A DNA stretch of 14,118 nt from Cyclostephanos tholiformis (lineage: Eukaryota > Bacillariophyta > Thalassiosirophyceae > Thalassiosirales > Thalassiosiraceae), in assembly GCA_036939975.1 (NCBI GenBank), contig JALLPB010001280.1, positions 1 through 14,118 on the forward strand, written 5' to 3'. Within the stretch, counting starts at the first letter, position 1, and each line of letters opens with the position of its first letter. The notes below the pieces were generated by a model that was not told where the DNA came from, made no database searches, and worked only from the letters and a program-made list of their open reading frames with translations. The position numbers and the translations under genes were made by a program. Below, in pieces: positions 9,001 to 14,118 of this stretch.

Positions 9001-9859
9001 ATCGGCCGGCGGGGGGGGGTGGGACGGACGAGGACGAGGACGCGAATCCCGGAACGTCCGTGAATAGGAGGTACGAGAGGATGGTCGAATGGGCCGCGCG
9101 GCCCGCGCGATGATGCCCCGATCGCGATCGCGCCGCGGCGTCGTCGACCTCGGCCTGCATCTCCTCCGACAATGGCAGCGTCGCATCCGGCGAATCGTCA
9201 TCTGGCAATGGCAGATCATCGACGTCGGCGCGAGGATCATCCTTCCTCGCGTCGTCGTCGGCTCGATGCGACGACGACGACGACGACGACATTGGAGGTG
9301 GAGCAGCCGAAGACGAAGACGGTGGAGGTCGGGACAGCGTGGTAGGAGCGGGAGGGCATCGACAGCACTGCAATATCGTCGAGACGGTGTATTTGGAAAT
9401 ACCGATCAACGACCTCCTCGACGGGAGGGGGGTATCGTCGTGGATGTACGCCTCGCAGGTTTCGGGGGACAGGAATGCTATGGCCGAGTACTCCCCGTCG
9501 TGCACGACGAGGTGGGGTGGGAGGGAAGTCGGACCATCGCGACGGGTGGCGGCGGGACTACGGCGGTGGTAGTAGTCGATGTCGCCCCCGACGTGTATGA
9601 CCTGAACGAACTTCCCCCGTCGCGAGGGTGGGGTGGGAGGAACGGTGGATGATGATGCGCCGACGTTGTAGGAGGGGGGATGTGGCGGCTGGGATGGGGT
9701 TAATCCGGATGGGATGGTGTCATTGGTCTGGACCTCCTCCGGCTCTTCCTCCTCCCGAGGTTCTTTTTGCTTTTCTTGGAATGTGTCCGGATCGAAAGAC
9801 GACGCGTACAGAAAGGTCGACTCGATCCACGGATTGGTCCTCTGGAGGAAGGATGCCAT
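6014..9859 (-). CDS. Putative TPP1/Est3-like telomere protein with SQ-cluster tail
   Basis: A 1281-residue protein in one exon; the start ATG at 9859 sits in GCCCGCCATGGC, a strong initiation context. The N-terminus matches, by eye, the order of motifs in the TPP1/Est3 OB fold of shelterin: NPWIESTFL (residues 9-17; TPP1 has a PWI motif here), GKFVQVIHVG (82-91), HLVVHDGEYSAIAFL (116-130; TPP1 has LVSDG..S....LV), a third strand RSLIGISKYTVSTIL (149-163), and, after a Ser/Pro/Asp-rich loop of roughly 90 residues, GRYQLIPTEL (285-294; TPP1 ends its barrel with F.LLPTE). A hydrophobic helical segment follows. In TPP1 this fold recruits telomerase and works with POT1. The remainder is acidic and disordered: Asp tracts, Arg/Gly patch (420-455), and at least a dozen SQ/TQ sites, many in tandem repeats (749-980). 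I infer a chromatin or telomere role with checkpoint-kinase regulation. The call is by motif order only; another OB-fold protein or an unknown family is possible. The C-terminal 300 residues have no recognised domain. Confidence 0.5.
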   Translation of the reverse strand: MASFLQRTNPWIESTFLYASSFDPDTFQEKQKEPREEEEPEEVQTNDTIPSGLTPSQPPHPPSYNVGASSSTVPPTPPSRRGKFVQVIHVGGDIDYYHRRSPAATRRDGPTSLPPHLVVHDGEYSAIAFLSPETCEAYIHDDTPLPSRRSLIGISKYTVSTILQCCRCPPAPTTLSRPPPSSSSAAPPPMSSSSSSSHRADDDARKDDPRADVDDLPLPDDDSPDATLPLSEEMQAEVDDAAARSRSGHHRAGRAAHSTILSYLLFTDVPGFASSSSSVPPPPAGRYQLIPTELQVQLLSQVPDLSLYMCLYLQGSIANVGAENGGLIGDPVDVHCSVSLRRALMRHRRLYGGDDNENDDDDKYDHDDDVPDDSEGEGYSHSVLIRRLEAVHCYYYWLDRQRRRNLTFGNDDDDVDDAYERRCRRGGARAKKKQYGRRNRGEGGRGRGGGRDGAGRRDDVSGDDEDVRRIAALADSEENLIPEWPWESRLTAVEPTPYSPLDERRDDNIDPGAGDGRKGGLTVTKRGNGGECGGVGAILGNDDINGLSLEVEYQDEATNATDDQVGELASTTASVMAKALVHRRKQHGDVNELFNSSQDIDDILGLEDDIESGFITTITNRNDEMRPHFEVDAVSGTAEVIAGSSAGNNDEHVTEINDFDGRGEIDDNAPSFVGIDDMMVDDEDDSDDEEKEGGSDLDYFDTNHERDVETQGALTQPPDIERAAHGHPYGDGDDTDEEAMVTVVDDNPESQVILPSYPLGKTSKAKINKEQSADEEVSELEMDPKVSKSKKKASVRPRRRVYESDDTVDANAESQIIVPSCPEGRTSKKKINTEQSADEKESELEMYPKVSKSKKKSSVRPRRRIYDSDEDSQGSQIPIHLRKAPPETLALASTAPLHRGEERLEESQILFPPRKAPMETLASSSTAVTHRDDGRHQESQIPFLPMRAPMEPMRWTVEEVENEEIREEGFRQQESQIPFTRDSKKQNTKGRQRKGEKLAEDLNAKSSSAIRIPKLSKKPTGRNEHPKHVVEKSQVSLNCLGERTSSVALTSSRKYHDDYDDSSDKWMRLRRRKPTSRSRSVASPPKQMKTRAAAATAAAASDESTESIFESQVAGEGSEESVPPPPPQPPIVSSLRKKPSAATTTYLRDDDTDDDEAEQPIKSNREDEDIQEKIHGAPSISAINQRTAHDGGNDGRPDNYRGRPATANFDMSFISTRASIFLGLSTSSQRVPQGESSQSSKMGESGEYLVGNDVAPNNRKRAAKEFDIVDVVERARGLNGL
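6920..7240 (-). repeat. Tandem protein repeats opening with (E/G)SQI, period about 32 codons
   Basis: Within the large minus-strand gene, units begin at residues 874 (GSQIPIH), 906 (ESQILFP), 938 (ESQIPFL) and 974 (ESQIPFT), spaced 32, 32 and 36 residues. Each of the first three continues with a basic-proline segment (RKAPPETLA, RKAPMETLA, MRAPMEPMR). DNA copies are similar but diverged. Every unit presents one SQ site followed by hydrophobic residues. Confidence 0.85.
7232..7615 (-). repeat. Two 64-codon (192-bp) tandem repeats in the TPP1-like gene
   Basis: Residues 749-812 and 813-876 are near copies. Both run ESQ(V/I)I.PS, then K/R-TSK.KIN.EQSADE, SELEM.PKVSKSKKK, SVRPRRR, and an acidic Y(E/D)SD end. 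DNA identity is high, notably in the stretches encoding KVSKSKKK and SELEM, so the duplication is fairly recent or kept similar by exchange. Their period is exactly twice the 32-residue spacing of the units that follow, suggesting one ancestral repeat. Confidence 0.9.
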
Positions 9860-9961
9860 GGCGGGCGTTTATTAATTTTTTTATTTATTCATGTAAAAAT
9901 TCGGGGGCGTGGTCGTTGTTCGATGACGATACCATTTCACGAAAACAACTGGGCGGCGTCC

Positions 9962-9965
9962 AAAA
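9962..9965 (-). terminator. RNA polymerase III terminator of tRNA-Met
   Basis: On the minus strand, a TTTT run follows the tRNA 3' end after seven bases, the usual Pol III stop signal. Confidence 0.7.
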
Positions 9966-9972
9966 TTAAGCG

Positions 9973-10045
9973 TGCTCCATGTGAGGATCGAACTCACGAC
10001 CTCAGGATTATGAGACCTGCGCTCTGCCAACTGAGCTAACGAAGC
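9973..10045 (-). tRNA. tRNA-Met (CAU), elongator type
   Basis: The minus strand folds into a complete cloverleaf of 73 bases without an intron. The acceptor stem GCTTCGT pairs with ATGGAGC (two G-T wobbles) with discriminator A; the D arm is GCTC..GAGC; the anticodon loop is CTCATAA (anticodon CAT); the T arm is GTGAG-TTCGATC-CTCAC. The U31-U39 mismatch at the base of the anticodon loop and the A-rich loop are typical of eukaryotic elongator tRNA-Met, not the initiator. A-box (TTAGCTCAGTTGG) and B-box (GTTCGATCC) promoters are internal. CCA is not encoded, as expected for a nuclear gene. Its 3' end lies 113 bases upstream of the TPP1-like start on the same strand. Confidence 0.97.
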
Positions 10046-10144
10046 CGTAATGTAGGAAATAATTTTTGTAAATATATTCAAATTGTAGGTGGCTACCTAA
10101 ATTCGCTTAAACCCCAAAAATTTAGGATTTACTACCAGTCAAAA

Positions 10145-10360
10145 ACTATTTAGGCGCACAAAAATGTCAGTTATGATGCTCGCCTTTGGCCCATTATTGT
10201 TAAGTGACAACAAGCACCCAATCCAAAACTGACACAGCAAAACGTCAGTGGACACCCTTAAGAGCTTAAGTCCAACTGCCCGCACTCTGAAATACTTAGG
10301 AAGGTTTCCTAATAGATGCTCTCTCTGACATGGTGGAACCGGATTGTGCGCCTAAATAGT
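10145..10360. repeat. MITE-like palindromic element with 16-bp terminal inverted repeats
   Basis: The string actatttaggcgcaca at 10145-10160 is repeated as its exact reverse complement at 10345-10360, enclosing a 216-bp AT-rich segment with no open frame of note. An ATGTCAG string lies just inside both ends (10164-10170 and, inverted, about 10325-10332). Size, non-coding interior and inverted ends fit a non-autonomous DNA transposon. I could not identify a clear target-site duplication. Confidence 0.6.
10161..10177 (+). repeat. Left terminal inverted repeat (17 bp)
   Basis: Exact inverted partner of 14089-14105. It directly abuts the inner edge of the 16-bp MITE-like arm at 10145-10160, so the two elements are nested or share an end. 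Confidence 0.6.
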
Positions 10361-10640
10361 ACACGTAGAACATGGTACATTTGTCATGTAGAAATAAATG
10401 TCAGTTATGAGTTTTCCACACATAATATTATTATCACACAAACAACAACGCATCTCTACTCACCACAACAATGGTTGCGCACCTCTCCTGCCGGGACCAA
10501 AGCATCCCCCCATCCCCGGTCGCCATGCCCAGATCGACACGTCAGAGGATGGTCTTGGACGACGTCCGGAGGAAGATGACGGCGTTGCCCGGTTCAGCGA
10601 CTGGAGGGCGACGTCCGGGACCGACGTCGGGTCAGACTCG

Positions 10641-11142
10641 GACGACGTCATCCCCGACCGAGGGAGGGAGGGGCGGGGCACTGGTGCGACGGGGGGGGAC
10701 GGGGGGGGGGATGGATCGCGACAACGACGTTGCCGAATACGGACGCGGGAGGAGGCGCGCGGTCGGCGGCGGCGGCGGGATGGAAGACGACGGATCGTCT
10801 CCTGCTTCCTCACCCCGGGCCGCCCGGATGTGAGGTCGTTCGTGGGGGGGGAATACGACAACGACGTTGATGGAGGCCGCGTTTGAAATCGGACGACGTC
10901 ATCCCCAACCGATTGAGGGAGGGGCGGGGCGCGGGTGCGACGGGGGGGGACGGGGGGTGGGATGGATCACGACGACGACGTTGCCAAATACGGATGCGGG
11001 AGGAGGCGCGCGGTTGGCGGCGGCGGCGGGATGGAAGACGACGGATCGTCTCCTGCTCCCCCACCCCGGGCCGCCCGAATGTGCGGTCGTTCGGGTGGAG
11101 GGACGACGTCAACGACATTGATGGAGGCAGCGTTTGATGATC
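10641..11142. repeat. GC-rich tandem duplication, two 251-bp copies
   Basis: Copy 1 starts at 10641 and copy 2 at 10892; both begin gacgacgtcatcccc and both end near gtttga (10881 and 11132), a constant offset of 251. By eye identity is about 90 percent, with differences mainly in G-run length and single bases. Because 251 is not a multiple of 3, the copies fall in different frames, and overlapping long frames are open on both strands from composition alone. I therefore do not call a gene, although a 112-residue minus-strand frame starting near 11302 and running to 10967 and two plus-strand frames cover it. Confidence 0.85.
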
Positions 11143-11301
11143 GTGCCTGCCCCCTCCCCTGCGATTGCCGCGAGTCATCCCTATTGCCGCTGTCACGCAT
11201 CAACGACGCACCCAACGACTGCACAAGGGCGTCCATCGCGCGCTGCGAGTATGAGAGCCGGGTGAGTTTTTCTTTATCTTTTTTAACTGTTATGCATTTG
11301 A

Positions 11302-13964
11302 TCAATATTCATCATATTCATCGATAATGCCCCCTTCATCTTCAACCTCCTCGAAACGGTCACCGGCCCTGGAGATCAGTTCTGTGTTTGCTATCCCAAG
11401 CAATCCATCCACAGCATCAGCATCGTAATTCTCCTCTTCATCACTCTGATATGGGGAAGAAGTGGGAGACGGCCGACCAACCCACTCAACGTAACGCTGT
11501 CTTCATCCCGGAAGGTCCTTTGGCATAGCCTTATCCTTTGGTTGTTTCTTATACTGAAGGTAAGCCCCACACTCATTCTTGTCACACTGCTGAAAGTAAT
11601 GGGTGTTCTCATGGCCCCGTTTTGCTCTCAAAGCCTTGACAGCACTCACTAACTTGATATTGAGTGCTCTACACTTAGATGTTTTTTCCGCTTCCTTTTT
11701 AGCAGTTTCAATGTAATGCAAACAAAAAAGGGTCGAGGAATCTGGGATCATTGATGCAGTGGATGGCATTATTCGTCATGACTCCAGAGGTAAGCCTTTG
11801 GGACTTATAAATATTTTCAGCTATTGTTTCACTTGTGAGCTTCCGCTTCTCAGCCGCTTTCCTTGCCCCTTCCGATTTACCCCTTTCTCTTATAAGTTTG
11901 TCCAACACACTTCCTGCTAATTCAGAGTCAACATTTACTTCTTGAAAAGCCAATTGCGTATTTGATAGTTTTAGTGGATTCTCACTACTAGCAACAAGGG
12001 AAGGGTGCTTGAGTAGAACCATGTTGGGTGGATACCACCCTCGAACAGCGACAGCCTTTTTGTTGTTGGCTAAATTGTTGTATGATTTGTTAAATATCTT
12101 GTTCATCAACGGCATGACATCTTCCGGACGAATTGCCCGAGGTAAGTTGTTAGAGTACTTCCACGTTAATAACTCTCTCTTTTCACGATACCATTCTAAT
12201 TTCACCATTCCATTCTGTTCTGATGCGTCTCCTACCTGCCACAATGTAGTGGCATATGGGACGCCAAGGCAAACCTTCCAGATATGGTTGTTGTTGTTTA
12301 TGTACTCAACAAACACATGCGCAAGACGACTTAGGTGTCCATCAACAACAACATAGAGATTGGTCCGTCAGGCACACGTGGAAAGAGATCTATTGTATCG
12401 AAATAGGTAAGAATAGCAACCAATATTTCTCCAGTAATTCCACTGCTCTCCGAGGTGTATGCAAGGCAATCAACCACTTTTCCATTATATTTGCATGTCG
12501 GTCCTCCCGGATAATACTTGCCCTCACCAAAATTAAATTCCAAATCTAATTCCATTCCGTCCTCAGTCAAAATTGGAGTTACAGTGAGATCAACACCAGT
12601 CCTCCAAGTGGTAGGTACATGACCTTTGCCCTGGAAAATTATGACAGAACAAACTGCTTCGCCAGACACGGATGTGAATGGGAGCAAGGTAAATTTGTGG
12701 TCTGTTGTCGAAGCCATTATCTGCGGGGTTGTTCCTCTTTCAACCACAAATTTCTGACCACCAACATGCCCATCCTTCTTTTGTGACGTGTTGAATCCAC
12801 CCTCATTGGCAAACAAAATTCATTCGGGTTTTGTGATTTTAATATTCTGTTTCAGACCGAACTTGTTTGTTTCGTCATCAACGGGTGTCCCATTGATATC
12901 TGTGAAAATTGGAATTTGGAGTGTCACTGCTACGTGGGCATCTACCATCTCATCGTAGATTACTTCGTACATTTGTTTGATATTTGGTAAGGTCGTCCAA
13001 TCGCTTCTATTTAAAGCAAATTTTTCGCCTCGCTTGGTAACAAGTTTACGTTCATGATGCTTCAAAAAACCCCTCCACCAACCTGATGTAACTTTTCCTT
13101 TCTTGAAAGCTTCTGTACCAAGCTTCCTACTTTGTTGGAAGCCTACCAACTTCTGTTGTGTGTGTGTCTTTTCTATCATACTATTCATCAGTGCGATGGC
13201 TTCAGTGCAAGAAAGAGGCTGGCGGATTTTACCCATCTGAATGCAAATTTCAACAAGAGCCAACTCGACTTCTTCCAACGGAGATTTGACTCCAGATGCA
13301 AGTTGTGGCGTAAGTCTACCTTTGTATATTCTATCCATTATTGATTTTTTTGAAATGCTGCAATCAATGCCGAACTCTTTCTTCTTCTCATCAATGAGGC
13401 ATGCCAAGAACCCATAGTCCACCCTACTTCCAACAGAATTACACATGTTGTGTTTGATAGAGTATTCCAAAGCAATGGCATTAATGCATTTATATTCGTT
13501 TTCCTTGTCTAGCTTCTTTTTGGCATTGGAGCTTCCTTTGGGCCGGCCCAAAGCGATAGAGATGAGTTCAGAAGTTTCTTGTAAATGATCGTCATGTGAG
13601 GATTTCTGGCAGTGTTCTCAGACGTGAGTGAAGTGCTGTTTTGTTTGTGATGGGATAAGGAGGACACCACTGATGATTCAGATGTCTTGGTGGTTCTAAT
13701 CTCTGCAATATTTTTTTCTAGTGCCGATGCCCTTGACACTCGCTTCACCAGAGCATTGTAAGTTATTACGACTCCAACTGAATGCAGCGATGCTATCACA
13801 TGCTTGTACCGATTACTGCACTTACTCAGTCTTTTGCAGCCACCAGCATGACGGATATCTCTGGCTGCAACCAGGTCAGCAATCGCCACATTGATTGCGG
13901 CATTTTTTGCTGCCTTTCGAATCTTCTTTGTGTAATCTTCTTGGAGGAATATCGTTTGGCTCAT
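11302..13964 (-). pseudogene. Decayed DDE-superfamily transposase
   Basis: Reading minus strand from the ATG at 13964, consecutive fragments make up one roughly 885-codon transposase. Order: a Lys/Ala-rich N-terminal region; GRPKGSSNAKKK, an AT-hook-like motif; a helix-turn-helix region ending WWRGFLKHHERK; the first catalytic block ILFANEGGFN (families of this type have a D where this has N); the second block VVVDGHLSR; the third block VPYATTLWQVGDASEQNG; a C-terminal segment; a Cys motif (CDKNECGAY); and an acidic tail ending at the TGA at 11304-11302. The arrangement resembles Tigger/pogo-like DDE transposases. Five lesions break it: a frame change between 13617 and 13560, an in-frame TGA at 12820-12822, a frame change near 12360, another at the A6 run 11724-11729, and a TGA at 11503-11505. 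Both TGAs fit CGA to TGA changes. Base composition is more AT-rich than the flanking host genes. The element is almost certainly inactive. Confidence 0.85.
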
Positions 13965-14088
13965 GGTGATGGATTGTTCAAAATAATAGGTGAACACAAC
14001 ATTAATTCTAAAAGATGTGCCATGTGCATGGGTATCTGATACTATTAATTCCTATGTAAAATCAAAACATAATTTATGGCGCGCGAAT

Positions 14089-14105
14089 ATCATAACTGAC
14101 ATTTT
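14089..14105 (-). repeat. Right terminal inverted repeat (17 bp)
   Basis: Exact reverse complement of 10161-10177, about 125 bases upstream of the transposase start. The window ends 13 bases later, so any flanking target duplication is only partly visible. Confidence 0.6.
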
Positions 14106-14118
14106 CCCTGAGTGCAGA

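Larger units (their letters stand above)
10161..14105 (-). mobile_element. Candidate DNA transposon (about 3.9 kb) with decayed DDE transposase
   Basis: A 17-base string (aaaatgtcagttatgat) at 10161-10177 is found as its exact reverse complement at 14089-14105. The match weakens but is still visible inward (both sides continue with a CGC-rich then ATTAT-GTT sequence). A third, direct copy of the 15-base core lies at 10396-10410, so the true left end could be either one. The bracketed region contains the transposase pseudogene (11302-13964) and, between it and the left end, a GC-rich 251-bp tandem duplication that looks like captured host DNA. Bases 10411-10640 and 11143-11301 show no gene I can support. 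Target-site duplication is not clear, so the boundaries are tentative. Confidence 0.5.

Noticed and set aside
9881..10081. 66-residue minus-strand open frame containing a LAQLAERRSHNPEVVSS string
   Set aside because: This peptide is the well-known false translation of a tRNA gene; the underlying DNA is the tRNA-Met at 9973-10045.
10398..10886. 162-residue plus-strand frame, and 120- to 130-residue neighbours over the tandem repeat
   Set aside because: Long frames are open on both strands through GC-rich duplicated DNA, the repeat period is not a multiple of three, and no recognisable domain appears.
10967..11305. 112-residue minus-strand frame starting near the transposase end, with MDALVQSLGASL in good start context
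   Set aside because: The start context is reasonable, but the rest is Pro/Arg low complexity over the tandem repeat and no homology is recognised; it is kept only as a note under the repeat.
11302..13964. Possibility that in-frame TGA codons are recoded
   Set aside because: The TPP1-like gene terminates at TGA, and the transposase also carries three frame changes, so ordinary decay is the simpler reading.
1..14118. CRISPR arrays, prokaryotic operons, rRNA
   Set aside because: No regular spacer-repeat arrays, Shine-Dalgarno-linked gene strings or rRNA-like sequence are seen; gene structure is eukaryotic.

Overview
This window looks like nuclear DNA of a eukaryotic microalga, most likely a diatom or close stramenopile. 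That is an inference from four things: GT-AG introns with no prokaryotic operon layout; protein-coding genes rich in GAC/GTC/CGA repeats that become long Asp and Ser tracts; a thioredoxin-like protein with a hydrophobic, targeting-like N-terminus; and a nuclear-type elongator tRNA-Met. The species cannot be named from the sequence alone.

Layout. Positions 1-1514 are non-coding, with short direct and inverted repeats. Positions 1515-4029 (+) hold a three-exon PP2C-type protein phosphatase with an N-myristoylation-type start and a large acidic insertion; its reading frame slips by one base at a run of 20 G. Positions 4504-5496 (+) encode a thioredoxin-fold protein with a WCKTC active site and a probable targeting presequence. 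It converges with a 1281-residue, single-exon gene on the minus strand (9859 to 6014). A minus-strand elongator tRNA-Met (10045 to 9973) lies just upstream of that gene. From about 10.1 kb to the end the sequence is transposon territory: a small palindromic MITE-like element, a 251-bp tandem duplication, and a decayed DDE transposase (13964 to 11302, minus) bracketed by a 17-bp terminal inverted repeat.

The most interesting gene is the 1281-residue protein. Its N-terminus carries the order of motifs expected of the TPP1/Est3 telomere-protein OB fold: a PWI motif, a strand leading into a DG..SA.AFL segment, a later hydrophobic strand, and a closing Y-x-L-I-P-T-E. The rest is acidic and disordered with a dense SQ/TQ cluster, including tandem repeats each opening with (E/G)SQ(I/V). 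That combination, if confirmed, would make it a candidate shelterin-type telomerase-recruitment protein and ATM/ATR (Tel1/Mec1) target in an alga, where telomere-capping components are poorly known. The evidence is motif reading by eye, not a profile search.

The host genes do not form an evident pathway. The phosphatase, thioredoxin and putative telomere protein look like independent housekeeping or regulatory genes beside a mobile-element-rich segment.
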